64,000 bases of DNA, taken from NCBI RefSeq assembly GCF_014204495.1, contig NZ_JACHLN010000002.1:434001-498000 (forward strand), written 5' to 3'. The position numbers and the translations under genes were made by a program. The notes under the pieces are model-generated. The model saw only the letters and a list, made by a program, of their open reading frames with translations. It searched no databases and was not told the origin of the DNA. This document shows positions 33,463-42,260 of the stretch, piece after piece. The stretch comes from Sphingomonas kyeonggiensis (lineage in GTDB: Bacteria; Pseudomonadota; Alphaproteobacteria; Sphingomonadales; Sphingomonadaceae). The first letter of the stretch is position 1; every line of letters starts with the position of its first letter.

Positions 33463-34469
33463 GTTTCGTGATCCGTGCCGCCCGCGACGAAGATCTGCAG
33501 GCGCTCTACGAGATGGCGAAGCTGACCGGCGGCGGCTTCACCAATCTGCAGCCCGAGAAGGATGTGCTGCGCGCCAAGCTCGCGCGCAGCCACGCGGCGT
33601 TCGATCGCGCCGAGGACGAGAGCGGCGACGACGTGTTCGTGCTGGTGCTCGAGAATGTCGATACCGGCGAAGTGCGCGGCACCTGCCAGATCTTCACTGC
33701 AGTCGGGCAGCGCTGGCCCTTCTATTCCTATCGCCTCGCCACCGAGACCAAGCATAGCGAAGAGCTGGGCCGCACTTTCCGTGCCGAGACGCTGAGCCTG
33801 GTCAACGACCTGGAGGGCTGCTCCGAGGTCGGCGGACTGTTCCTGCATCCGGGCGAGCGCGCCGGCGGGCTGGGCATGCTGCTGGCGCGTAGCCGCTACA
33901 TGTTCATCGCCCGCCACCGCGCGCGCTTCGCCGAGCGGATCCTGGCCGAACTGCGCGGGGTGATCGACGAGGCAGGCGGTTCGCCCTTCTGGGACGGTGT
34001 CGCCGGGCGCTTCTTCGGGATGAACTTCCAGGAAGCGGACAGCTTCAATGCGATCCATGGCAACCAGTTCATCGCCGACCTGATGCCCAAGCACCCGATC
34101 TATACCGCGATGCTTTCCGAAAGCGCGCGCGGGGTGATCGGCCTGCCGCACCCCTCGGGCCGGGCCGCGATGCGGATGCTGGAGAGCGAAGGCTTCGCCT
34201 GGGAACGCTATGTCGACATCTTCGACGGCGGCCCGACGATGACCGCGCGGACCGACCAGGTGAACACGGTGCGCGATGCCAGGACCGCCAGGGTGTCGGC
34301 GATCGAGGCGGGCGGTGAGGCGGCACTGGTCGCGACCGGGCGGCTCACCGGGTTCCGGGTGACGCAGGGGCGGGTAACTGCGCAGGGTGACGGCGTCGTC
34401 ATCGATCCGCGCACTTCCGAGCTGCTCGGGGTCGGCGTGGGCGACGAAGTCATGCATGTGGGTCGCTGA
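33459..34469 (+). CDS. astA: Arginine N-succinyltransferase
   Basis: A 336-residue enzyme, close to the usual 340, that transfers succinyl from succinyl-CoA to arginine, the first step of the AST catabolic route. SFVIRAARDEDLQALYEMAK, the conserved TGGGFTNLQP and the EVGGLFLHP segment are characteristic. The ATG at 33459 follows AAGGGGAAG and overlaps the M20 hydrolase stop. The astB ATG shares one base with its TGA. Confidence 0.95.
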   Translation: MSFVIRAARDEDLQALYEMAKLTGGGFTNLQPEKDVLRAKLARSHAAFDRAEDESGDDVFVLVLENVDTGEVRGTCQIFTAVGQRWPFYSYRLATETKHSEELGRTFRAETLSLVNDLEGCSEVGGLFLHPGERAGGLGMLLARSRYMFIARHRARFAERILAELRGVIDEAGGSPFWDGVAGRFFGMNFQEADSFNAIHGNQFIADLMPKHPIYTAMLSESARGVIGLPHPSGRAAMRMLESEGFAWERYVDIFDGGPTMTARTDQVNTVRDARTARVSAIEAGGEAALVATGRLTGFRVTQGRVTAQGDGVVIDPRTSELLGVGVGDEVMHVGR

Positions 34470-35728
34470 TGCTTACCGAGATCAATTTCGACGGGATCAT
34501 CGGCCCCAGCCATAATTATGCGGGGCTGAGCCATGGCAACCTGGCGGCGACGCGCAACCGGGGCGAGACCTCGTTCCCGCGCGCCGCGGCGCTGCAGGGC
34601 ATTGCCAAGATGCGCGCGAATATCGCGCTGGGGCTGACCCAGGGCATCCTCCTCCCCCATGCCCGGCCCGATCACCGCTGGCTGGCCAGCCTCGGCACCC
34701 GTTTCGAGGACGCGCCGCCGCACACCCAGGCACAGGCGCTCTCCGCTTCGCCGATGTGGGCCGCCAACGCCGCGACCGTCTCGCCGGCGCCCGATACCGG
34801 CGACGGGAAATGCCATCTGAGCGTCGCCAACCTGGTGACGATGCCGCATCGCAGCCACGAATGGCCCGAGACGCTGGCCCAGCTCCGCCTCGCCTTTGCG
34901 AACTCGGCCTTCGCGGTGCACGGTCCGGTGCCGGCGCCGTTCGGGGATGAGGGCGCAGCCAATCACATGCGGCTTGCCGTCGAGCATGGCGCACCGGGTG
35001 TCGAGGTGTTCGTCTACGGCATCTCGGGCGGCCCCTTCCCTGCACGCCAGCATCCCGATGCCAGCGCGGCGGTGGCGCGCAAGCACCGGTTGGAACGCGT
35101 GCTGTTCGTCCAGCAGTCCGAGGAGGCGATCGCCGCCGGCGCGTTCCACAACGATGTGGTCGCAGTGGCGAACGGACGGGTGCTGTTTGCGCATGAGCAG
35201 GCCTTTGCCGACAAGGACCGCTTCTACGCCGACCTCCGCGCGATGCTGCCCGAGGTCGAGATCGTAGAGGTGCCCGCGGCGAAGGTCAGCCTGGCCGATG
35301 CGATCAAGTCGTACCTGTTCAACGCACAGCTGGTGACGCTGCCCTCGGGCGAGATGGCGCTGGTGCTGCCCGGTGAGGCACAGGCGACGCCGAGCGTGTG
35401 GAACTGGCTGCAGGAGCATGTCGCGGGCAATGGCCCGATCCGGCGGCTCGAGGTGGTAGATGTCCGCCAGTCCATGGCCAATGGCGGCGGCCCGGCCTGC
35501 CTGCGCCTGCGCGTGGTCTGCGATCCGTCGACGGTCGATCCGCGCTTCCTGGTCGATGACGATAAGCTTGATCGCATCGCATCGGTGATCGAGGCGCATT
35601 GGCCGGAGGCGATCCCGTACGGCTCGATCGCCGATCCCGCGCTGATCGCCCAGGTGGAAGCGGCGCGGGCTGCGTTGCTGGAAGCGCTGGACCTGTCGGA
35701 TTTACTTACAGGTAACCACTTAATTTAA
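34469..35728 (+). CDS. astB: N-succinylarginine dihydrolase
   Basis: A 419-residue enzyme (family about 440-450) that hydrolyses succinylarginine to succinylornithine, CO2 and ammonia. FDGIIGPSHNYAGLSHGNLA at the start and VFVQQSEEAI-like and AFHNDVVAVANGRVLFAHE motifs place it in the amidinotransferase fold; GGGPACLRLRVV holds the C-terminal catalytic cysteine. It ends the M20-astA-astB operon; astC, astD and astE are not in the window. Confidence 0.95.
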   Translation: MLTEINFDGIIGPSHNYAGLSHGNLAATRNRGETSFPRAAALQGIAKMRANIALGLTQGILLPHARPDHRWLASLGTRFEDAPPHTQAQALSASPMWAANAATVSPAPDTGDGKCHLSVANLVTMPHRSHEWPETLAQLRLAFANSAFAVHGPVPAPFGDEGAANHMRLAVEHGAPGVEVFVYGISGGPFPARQHPDASAAVARKHRLERVLFVQQSEEAIAAGAFHNDVVAVANGRVLFAHEQAFADKDRFYADLRAMLPEVEIVEVPAAKVSLADAIKSYLFNAQLVTLPSGEMALVLPGEAQATPSVWNWLQEHVAGNGPIRRLEVVDVRQSMANGGGPACLRLRVVCDPSTVDPRFLVDDDKLDRIASVIEAHWPEAIPYGSIADPALIAQVEAARAALLEALDLSDLLTGNHLI

Positions 35729-35779
35729 CGCGAAACTACGCGTTTTCGCGCTTGGCCCGGGGCTTGCTTAACCCCTGGC

Positions 35780-35992
35780 ATGTTCTACCGCATCGGCCGC
35801 CTGTTCACGATCAAGTCCAAGTTCGAGGCGTTCCTCGTAATCTACGGCCTTGCCTGCGGCGCGACGGAGCGCGGCGTGCACTATCTCGGCAAGTTTCCCG
35901 GGTGGGAGGGCTGGATGCTCTTCGCACTCTGCCCGATTGCTGTATTCATGGCAGGCGCCAAGATCCTGGACAGCTTCGATGTTCCGGATTGA
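35780..35992 (+). CDS. Small two-helix membrane protein
   Basis: A 70-residue protein conserved in appearance with other sphingomonad small proteins. Two hydrophobic stretches (FEAFLVIYGLACG and WMLFALCPIAVFMAGAKIL) are joined by a short loop with ERGVHYLGKFPGWEG. The role is unknown. The ATG has no clear Shine-Dalgarno sequence. It precedes the kinase-like gene at 36064 by 71 bp. Confidence 0.7.
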   Translation: MFYRIGRLFTIKSKFEAFLVIYGLACGATERGVHYLGKFPGWEGWMLFALCPIAVFMAGAKILDSFDVPD

Positions 35993-36063
35993 CCAGCGAA
36001 TTGTTTCTGTAACGATCGGGGTTTAGCGGCCGTCGGGCTGGCCTGTGGGGAGGTTTTGAGCGC

Positions 36064-37365
36064 GTGCGTTTGTTCCGGGGTATATTTTCTTCTCTCGCAG
36101 CGCAGGCGCTGCTCGCCGCCGTAGTGCCGGGCGGCCTGATGGTGTTCGTGATGCACGAGAGCCAGCAGGCCGAACTGGCCCAGCGTGATCGCGAGCGGCT
36201 CGATGCGTTCGTGCAGACCGCCGCGGAAGCAGCGCGCGCCGGGCGCCCGCTCGACCAGGTGGCGCAGCTCCCCGGGCCGCTTTCCGGGCGCGTGCTGCTC
36301 GTCGATCCGCAGGGCCAGGCCATCGCCGGCCCGACCACCAGCCTCGCCACGCGTGCCGAACGCCCGGTCCAGGTCGATGGCCGCACCGTGGCGACCGCCA
36401 AGATCGTCCGTCCGCCGGAGCTCAACGACCAGGATCGCCGGGTGCTCGCCACCCAATATATCGGCGTGGCGGCGATCGTGCTGGTGCTGTTCGTGCTGCT
36501 CCTGGTGATGGCCTATGTCTTCGCCCGGCGCTGGACGAAGCCGCAGCTCCAGCTCTACCGGATGAGCCGCGATGTGGTGAACGGCGATCTCGACCTCTAT
36601 TTCGACGAGGAAGGCCCGGCCGAAGTGGTGGCGACGATGCGCAACCTGCGCCGCATCGCCAGCCAGTTCAGCCGCCTGGAGACCGCGCGCCGCACCTGGC
36701 TGGTGTCGATCTCGGGCGAGCTGAAGACGCCGACCGAGAATATGGGCGAGCATTTCATCAAGCTGTGCGAGGTGGATCCCCCGCTCCCGCCCGAGCTGAT
36801 CGGCGCGATCGAGGAGGATACCCGCCGGCTGATCCACATGGCCGAGGACCTGAACGCAGTGGCGCTGGCCGATCTCGGTCGCCTGCCGGTCAGCTTCGCC
36901 CAGGTCGATCCGCGCGCGCTGATCCACAACGCCATCTATGCCGACAGGAAGCGCGCCGAGGCGCAGGGCGTTCGCCTGGAGACCAGCACGCTGCCCGAAT
37001 ATACCGTGATCGTGAAATGGGACGGCGCGCGCATCGAGCAGCTGTTCGGCGCGCTGATCGACAATTCGTTGCGCTACACGCCGAAGAACGGCCGAATCGT
37101 GCTTGGCCTGGAGAGCTCGCGCGATGCCTGGCGTCTGATCATCGACGACAATGCCCCGGGCGTCGACGTGATGCTCGCCCAGCGGCTGTTCGAGCCCTTT
37201 TATCGCAGCTCGGACCGTTCGGACGAATCGGCCGCCTCCGGCCTTGGCCTGGCGACGGCGCGTGCGATCGTTGAGGCGCACCATGGGCGGATCGAAGCGA
37301 GCCGCTCGCCGATCGGCGGCCTGCGCGTGACGGTGATCCTCCCAGGCAACCCGCCTACCGCCTGA
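36064..37365 (+). CDS. Histidine-kinase-like membrane protein lacking the phospho-accepting histidine
   Basis: A 433-residue protein that begins with GTG after GGGAGG. It has a transmembrane helix at about 8-30, a periplasmic domain, a second helix at about 133-153, a HAMP-like linker, a HisKA-like helix pair and a HATPase domain. The H-box reads WLVSISGELKTP: the SHEL histidine is glycine 218 (codon GGC at 36715-36717). The N-box keeps its Asn (LIDNSLRYTP), the G1 box is DNAPG instead of DNGPG, and SGLGLATARAIVEAHHG is normal. It should bind ATP but cannot autophosphorylate in the usual way, and no response regulator gene is adjacent. Confidence 0.85.
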   Translation: MRLFRGIFSSLAAQALLAAVVPGGLMVFVMHESQQAELAQRDRERLDAFVQTAAEAARAGRPLDQVAQLPGPLSGRVLLVDPQGQAIAGPTTSLATRAERPVQVDGRTVATAKIVRPPELNDQDRRVLATQYIGVAAIVLVLFVLLLVMAYVFARRWTKPQLQLYRMSRDVVNGDLDLYFDEEGPAEVVATMRNLRRIASQFSRLETARRTWLVSISGELKTPTENMGEHFIKLCEVDPPLPPELIGAIEEDTRRLIHMAEDLNAVALADLGRLPVSFAQVDPRALIHNAIYADRKRAEAQGVRLETSTLPEYTVIVKWDGARIEQLFGALIDNSLRYTPKNGRIVLGLESSRDAWRLIIDDNAPGVDVMLAQRLFEPFYRSSDRSDESAASGLGLATARAIVEAHHGRIEASRSPIGGLRVTVILPGNPPTA

Positions 37366-37392
37366 TTTGCCCTGTAGAGGCCGACAGACACC

Positions 37393-37430
37393 AGCCCCGT
37401 CCGACCCCGGTCTGGCGGGGCTTTCTCGTT
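37393..37430 (+). terminator. Intrinsic terminator after the kinase-like gene
   Basis: AGCCCCG and CGGGGCT form a 7-bp stem followed by TTCTCGTT, 27 bp after the stop codon. It fits a Rho-independent terminator for the plus-strand gene. Confidence 0.65.
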
Positions 37431-37490
37431 GCGCGGGCTTCCGGGAGGCCTGGTAGGCGCCGCAGGGGCGCCAGAAGCCCAAAACAGAAA

Positions 37491-37521
37491 AACCCCGCTA
37501 AGCCATTGGCCTAGCGGGGTT
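37491..37521 (-). terminator. Terminator of the tRNA-Arg gene (bidirectional)
   Basis: AACCCCGCTA and TAGCGGGGTT form a 10-bp stem. On the minus strand it is followed by a run of T residues directly beyond the tRNA 3' end, as expected of a tRNA terminator. T residues also follow on the plus strand, so it may work both ways. Confidence 0.75.
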
Positions 37522-37526
37522 TTAAT

Positions 37527-37603
37527 TGGCGCACCCGGAACGATTCGAACGTCCGACCCTCAGATTCGTAGTCTGATGCTCTATCCAGCTGAGCTACGGG
37601 TGC
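37527..37603 (-). tRNA. tRNA-Arg (anticodon ACG)
   Basis: A full 77-nt cloverleaf on the minus strand. The acceptor stem pairs GCACCCG with CGGGTGC, the D stem is GCTC/GAGC, the anticodon stem TCAGA/TCTGA encloses loop CTACGAA with ACG, and the T arm is GGACG-TTCGAAT-CGTTC. The discriminator G and CCA are encoded. Confidence 0.96.
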
Positions 37604-37617
37604 GCTGTGGAGGGGAG

Positions 37618-37646
37618 CCTTTAGAAGCGCTTTTTGGATCGCGCAA
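37618..37646 (-). promoter_or_regulatory. Probable tRNA-Arg promoter
   Basis: On the minus strand TTGCGC (37646-37641) and TAAAGG (37623-37618) are separated by 17 bp. The -10 block lies about 14 bp before the tRNA 5' end, the right distance for a tRNA promoter. Confidence 0.45.
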
Positions 37647-37685
37647 GCCGTTGCGTGCACTTTTCCACAGGCATAAGGCACTTTC

Positions 37686-38183
37686 ATGCGATTTATTCTG
37701 CTGCTCAGCCTTACCGCCCTCGCCGGATGCACCGAATCCACGGGGCGCTACCCCTCGTTGCTGCCCCGGCCGATTGAATCGACCAGCCTGGCCGAGCCCG
37801 AGCGCCCGGCCGTGGTGGCAACGCCCGACGCGGCACTCGACAAGCGAATCGCCGAGATTCGCGGGACGCTGGCCGAGGGCATCAAGGCATTCACCGCCGG
37901 CGCCCAGGATGCGGAGGCCAAGATCGCGGTCTCGCGCGGGCTCCCGCAGGGCTCCGAGGCATGGCTACAGGCGCAGGTGGCGATGGGGTCGCTAGCCGAG
38001 TTGCGCCGCCCGGCGGTCTCGGTGCTCTCCGAGCTGGAGGAACTGGCGACGCAGCGCGGTGTGGACGGCTTGCCGCCCTACCCCGCGCTCGATGCAGCGG
38101 TCGCGGAAGCCGACCAGGCGGCCACCCAGCAGCAGAACCGAATCGATTCGCTCGAAGCCGCGCTGGGCGGCACCGGCAACTAG
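37686..38183 (+). CDS. Helical lipoprotein of unknown function
   Basis: A 165-residue protein with a signal and lipobox (LSLTALAGC, cysteine at about residue 15). The mature part is predicted to be mostly helical, with QQNRIDSLEAALGG near the end, and is rich in Ala and Glu. No family is recognised. It lies downstream of the tRNA-Arg gene on the other strand and converges on the next gene with a 3-bp gap. Confidence 0.8.
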   Translation: MRFILLLSLTALAGCTESTGRYPSLLPRPIESTSLAEPERPAVVATPDAALDKRIAEIRGTLAEGIKAFTAGAQDAEAKIAVSRGLPQGSEAWLQAQVAMGSLAELRRPAVSVLSELEELATQRGVDGLPPYPALDAAVAEADQAATQQQNRIDSLEAALGGTGN

Positions 38184-38186
38184 GGG

Positions 38187-40469
38187 TCAGTCTTCCGTCA
38201 GATCCGGGTGCAGCACGCGCAGCACCGGGATCACCGACGCATAGTCATCGGTCCAGGGCTGGAACTCCGGCCAGCTCTTGAGCTGCCGCCAACCCCCGCC
38301 CCGTGCCGCCAGCCGCTGCAGCACCGCGGGATCGTGGCTGAGCGCAATCCATTCCGAAGCCGATTCGGCTCTTGGCTCGACCTGATCCACCTTGGTGCCT
38401 CCGCCCGGCAGCGGCGTGGCGATGAAATGCGGCGCAGGTTCATAGGAGAGGCGAATCGCTTTCCATCCTCCGTCACGCGCCGCCGCGGACACCACCGGTG
38501 CCAGCGCCATGAAGCGGTTCGAGATATGGACCAGCAGCAACCCGTTCGGCGCCAGCACCCGGCTATAGGTGGCGAAAGCCTGGCGGGTGAGCAGGTGCAT
38601 CGGCACCGAATCGGACGAAAAGGCGTCGAGCGCGAGCAGATCGAGGCTGGCGGTCTGCGATTCGGTAAGGCGCACCCGGGCGTCGCCGATCGATATCCGG
38701 GTCTGCGGCGCACATTGGCGCAGGAAGGTGAACTTCCCCGAATCGCGGGCGAGCTGGACGATCGCCGGGTCGATCTCGAAGAAGCGCCACGCCTGGCCGG
38801 GCTTGGCATAGCAGGCGAGCGTGCCAGTCCCGAGGCCGACCACGCCGACACGGGCCGCCGGCCCGTAAAGCTCGGGCAGCGCCTGCATCGCCTGCCCCAC
38901 GCCTGATCCGGGAACATAATAGGTGGTGGGCTGGGTCGACTGCGCGCCCTTGAGCTGGATGCCGTGCAACGTGGTGCCGTGCGCCAGCTGGTTCTCGTTC
39001 CGGTATTCGGTGACCGTATAGACACCGAAATAGCTGCGGGTGCGCGCGTCGGAGAGCGAGAGCTGGATCGAGCGATAGCCGCCGAACAGGATCAGCCCGC
39101 CCGCCAGTGCCGCCAGATAGGCCGGACGCCGCCCCACCGCGACCAGCCCGAGCACGGCGACCAGCACAAAGGCGATCTGCTCATGCATCTCGCCGAGCAG
39201 CTGCCCCGGATTGGCGATGCCGATCCAGACCAGCAGCGCCACCAGTGCGCCGACCAGGATCGTCTTGCCGCTGGCACCGTGCCGCCAGAAATCGCGGATC
39301 ACCGGCAGCAGGAAGATCTGCGGGCTGAGGACGCCGGCGGCGAACACCAGCAGCGGATATTCATAGGTCCAGTCGAACAGGATCGGTGCAAGCAGACCCG
39401 CGAACACGCCGCCCAGCACGCCGCCGAACGACATGGCGAGGTAGAAGCCGGTCAGCCGGTCCGGTGCCGGGCGCAGGGCATACATGCGTGCATGCAGCGT
39501 CACCGAGACGGTGAACAGCAGCAGCAGGCCGATGAGCGCATTGAGATAGGCAAGCTGCTGGTGCCCGGCGATCAGCGTGGCACCGAACATCAGGATGATC
39601 ACCGGCGCGAAGCGGGTGAGGATGTCGGGCAGCACCGCATTGTCGCCGAAGGCGACGGAGAAGCTGAGCAGGTAGAGGCCGAGCGGCAGCACCCACAGCA
39701 TCGGCACCGCGACGATATCGGTGGTGAGGAAGGTGGTGGTGGCCAGCATCAGTCCCGAAGGGACAAAGGCCAGAATGATCCAGTGCAGCACCCGGCGGCG
39801 CGGCGGCGCGGGCGTGTGATGCGCGACATGTGGCTCGCCCTCGGCCTGGCGCGGCAGGCGGGCGGCGCAGGTGGCGACCAGTGCGAGCACCAGGACATAG
39901 CCGGCGGTCCACAGCCAGCTCTGCCCCTTGAGCGCCAATGTCGGCTCGACGATCAGCGGATAGGCGATCAGCCCGCCGAAGCTGCCGATATTGGACGCTG
40001 CGTAGAGCGCGTACGGATCCCGGCCATGGCTGGCCAGGCTGTACCAGCGCTGGAGCAAGGGCGCCTGGGCCGAGATGGCGAAGAAGAGCGGGCCGATTGA
40101 GGCGATGAGCAGCCAGGGCACCCAGATCGCGGGCTCGGCGTCGCCCGGCAACTCGGTGGCGCTCACGCCGATCGGCAACCAGAGCGCGGCGACGATCAGT
40201 ACGCCGATATGGATGCTCGCCTGCATGCGCGGCGGCACACGGCCGAGCCAGTGCGCATAGGCATAGCCGCCGAGCAGCAGCGCCTGGTAGACCAGCATCG
40301 CGCTGTTCCACACCGCCGGCGCGCCGCCGAGCCGCGGCAGTGCCATGCGCGCGACCATGGGCTGGACGAGGAAGAGCAGGAAGGATCCGGTGAGGATCGC
40401 TGCCACGAACAGCCAGCGCGTGGTGCGCGATCCGGCCTGTGGCGTCACGTCTTCGATGCTGCCCTCCAT
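38187..40469 (-). CDS. Fused MFS-like/spermidine-synthase-like membrane protein
   Basis: A 760-residue protein. The first about 480 residues hold many hydrophobic helices (LFVAAILTGSFLLFLVQPM, LLLGGYAYAHWLG and so on). The C-terminal about 230 residues are a spermidine-synthase-like Rossmann domain: GVVGLGTGTLACYAKPGQAW near residue 545 resembles the SAM loop and LLALDAFSSDSVPMHLLTRQ the substrate-side acid. The family is common and annotated as fused MFS/spermidine synthase, but its reaction is not established. Polyamine synthesis should not be assumed. Confidence 0.87.
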   Translation of the reverse strand: MEGSIEDVTPQAGSRTTRWLFVAAILTGSFLLFLVQPMVARMALPRLGGAPAVWNSAMLVYQALLLGGYAYAHWLGRVPPRMQASIHIGVLIVAALWLPIGVSATELPGDAEPAIWVPWLLIASIGPLFFAISAQAPLLQRWYSLASHGRDPYALYAASNIGSFGGLIAYPLIVEPTLALKGQSWLWTAGYVLVLALVATCAARLPRQAEGEPHVAHHTPAPPRRRVLHWIILAFVPSGLMLATTTFLTTDIVAVPMLWVLPLGLYLLSFSVAFGDNAVLPDILTRFAPVIILMFGATLIAGHQQLAYLNALIGLLLLFTVSVTLHARMYALRPAPDRLTGFYLAMSFGGVLGGVFAGLLAPILFDWTYEYPLLVFAAGVLSPQIFLLPVIRDFWRHGASGKTILVGALVALLVWIGIANPGQLLGEMHEQIAFVLVAVLGLVAVGRRPAYLAALAGGLILFGGYRSIQLSLSDARTRSYFGVYTVTEYRNENQLAHGTTLHGIQLKGAQSTQPTTYYVPGSGVGQAMQALPELYGPAARVGVVGLGTGTLACYAKPGQAWRFFEIDPAIVQLARDSGKFTFLRQCAPQTRISIGDARVRLTESQTASLDLLALDAFSSDSVPMHLLTRQAFATYSRVLAPNGLLLVHISNRFMALAPVVSAAARDGGWKAIRLSYEPAPHFIATPLPGGGTKVDQVEPRAESASEWIALSHDPAVLQRLAARGGGWRQLKSWPEFQPWTDDYASVIPVLRVLHPDLTED

Positions 40470-40636
40470 CCCGTCAGCGCCCCGTGCCGCTCTGGGCCGA
40501 TTCGGCTTGCCGATCGCTGAACCGAGGTTGGGGGAAGGATTGTGCAGGATACGTAACGAACATGCCGCGGAGGCAAGCAGAGGACGCCCCGCTAGTAAAG
40601 GGCCAGGATGTTTCCGCTACCTTTTGCGCCGCGCCA

Positions 40637-41170
40637 TCAGTCCGCCGGGCGCGCGATCCGATAGGTGATGTGCGGGTTGAGCCAGTCGGGCGCATTGGGG
40701 TGGATGAAGTCCTCGTCGTGCGCGCGGGCCATGCCAAGGCGCTCCATCAGGCCCCAGCTGCGAGTGTTGCCCAGCACCGTCATCGCCGCGACTTGCGGCG
40801 TATCGAGATTTGCCCATGCCCAGTCCAGGCTGGCCTGCGCGGCTTCGCGGGCATAGCCCTTGCCCCAGCCGGCGGCGGCGAGGCGCCAGCCGATCTCGAT
40901 CTGCCCGAACAATGGCGTGCCCTCGGGCCCTGGCTTGAGCCCGCAAAAGCCGAGAAAGGCACCGTCTTCCTTGCGCTCGATCGCCCAGAAGCAATGACCA
41001 TGCGTGTCGAGGAAGGCGTTCTGGCGCGCCATTGCGGCATCGGCATCCTCGGCACTGAGCGGCGGGCCGAGGAATTCCATCACTGCCGGATCCCGGCCCA
41101 TGGCGTGCCAGGCAGGGCGATCGCTGTCCTGCCAGCGGCGGAGGATCAGGCGGGTGGTTTCGATCATCAT
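40637..41170 (-). CDS. GNAT acetyltransferase, third of three tandem copies
   Basis: A 177-residue RimJ/RimL-like GNAT enzyme. IETTRLILRRWQDSDRPAW begins the fold, GQIEIGWRLAAAGWGKGYAR is the acetyl-CoA loop, and SWGLMERLGM closes it. The acyl acceptor may be a ribosomal-protein or peptide N terminus or a small molecule. ATG at 41170 overlaps the preceding GNAT gene's stop (ATGA). It is the last gene of the MATE/hemB/GNAT operon. Confidence 0.9.
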   Translation of the reverse strand: MMIETTRLILRRWQDSDRPAWHAMGRDPAVMEFLGPPLSAEDADAAMARQNAFLDTHGHCFWAIERKEDGAFLGFCGLKPGPEGTPLFGQIEIGWRLAAAGWGKGYAREAAQASLDWAWANLDTPQVAAMTVLGNTRSWGLMERLGMARAHDEDFIHPNAPDWLNPHITYRIARPAD

Positions 41171-41727
41171 GCGTCCTGATCGGTCGTTCCGGGGCGCGTC
41201 AGGATATAGACGATCTGCGCGCCGACGGGATCTTCGGGCGGATAGCCCTGGTGGTGGAAATCGAGATCGGGCCGGCGGGTCATGCCCAGCCGCTCCATCA
41301 GGCCCCAGCTCGCCTGGTTTTCGATCGTGGTCCAGGCCCCGATTGCCCGCGCATCGAGATTGGCCCAGCCCCAGGCGATGCTCGCCTCGATCGCCTCGCG
41401 GGCATAGCCCCTGCCCCAATGCGGCTCCGCGATCCGCCAGCCGATCTCCGGCATGCCGGCGACCAGCGCACCCGGGGGATAGTCCGATGCGATGCGGATG
41501 CCGCAGCTGCCGATCAGCTCGCCGGTCTCGCGCAATTCGGTGGCCCAGTAGCAATGGCCGAAATGGGCATGATCGTTCAGCCGGCGCTCGAACATCGCGT
41601 CCATCTTCGCCGGGGGCTGGATCCCACCCAGGTGCCGCATCATCGGCCCGGTATTGAGCATCGCATCGAACGCCGGGCGGTCCTCCGGCCTCCAGGGCCG
41701 CAGGCGGAGACGCTCCGTCTCGATCAT
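41167..41727 (-). CDS. GNAT acetyltransferase, second of three tandem copies
   Basis: A 186-residue paralogue of its two neighbours. MIETERLRLRPWRPEDRPAF opens the fold; MPEIGWRIAEPHWGRGYARE is the acetyl-CoA loop; SWGLMERLGMTRR is shared with the others. It overlaps both neighbours by 4 bp (ATGA), so the three are translated as a coupled series. Confidence 0.9.
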   Translation of the reverse strand: MIETERLRLRPWRPEDRPAFDAMLNTGPMMRHLGGIQPPAKMDAMFERRLNDHAHFGHCYWATELRETGELIGSCGIRIASDYPPGALVAGMPEIGWRIAEPHWGRGYAREAIEASIAWGWANLDARAIGAWTTIENQASWGLMERLGMTRRPDLDFHHQGYPPEDPVGAQIVYILTRPGTTDQDA

Positions 41728-42260
41728 GCCGGGCGGTCGATCGCGTAGACGATCATCGCGCCGAAGGGGTCCTCGGGCGCGAAATCGGGGTGGCGGAAGT
41801 CGAGATCGGTGCGGCGGCGCATGCCGAGCCGCTCCATCAGTCCCCAGCTGCGCGTGTTGCCGATCACCGTCCAGGCGGCGATGCGCGAGCGATCGGTATT
41901 GGCCCAGCCCCAGGCGATGCTGGCCTCGGCCGCCTCGCGCGCGATACCCTGTCCCCAGAATTTCTCGCCGATCCGCCAGCCGATCTCGAGCTCGTCGGAT
42001 ACCGGCGTGTTCGGATGCCCGCCGATGCGGACGCCGCAGACCCCCGCCATCTCGCCGGTCTCGCGGATCTCGACCAGCCACATGCAATGGCCGTGGCGCG
42101 CCTGCTGGTCGATCATCTTGTCGATGATCGCGTCATGCTTGGCCTGGGGCACCGGGCCGCCGAAATGCTCCATCATCGCCGGCGTATTGGCGAGGGCATG
42201 GAACACCGGCTTGTCGGCCTCGACCCAGGGGCGAAGGCGCAGGCGGGCGGTCTCGATCAC
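41724..42260 (-). CDS. GNAT acetyltransferase, first of three tandem copies
   Basis: A 178-residue RimJ/RimL-like GNAT enzyme. MIETARLRLRPWVEADKPVF, ELEIGWRIGEKFWGQGIARE and SWGLMERLGMRRR match the other two copies position by position. Its ATG overlaps the hemB stop codon. Different substrate-side residues in the middle of each copy suggest that they have split functions since duplication. Confidence 0.9.
   Translation of the reverse strand: MIETARLRLRPWVEADKPVFHALANTPAMMEHFGGPVPQAKHDAIIDKMIDQQARHGHCMWLVEIRETGEMAGVCGVRIGGHPNTPVSDELEIGWRIGEKFWGQGIAREAAEASIAWGWANTDRSRIAAWTVIGNTRSWGLMERLGMRRRTDLDFRHPDFAPEDPFGAMIVYAIDRPA

Noticed and set aside
35729..35750. Terminator after astB (CGCGAAAC and GTTTTCGCG hairpin)
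   Set aside because: The stem has a bulge and no T-run follows, so it is too weak to list.
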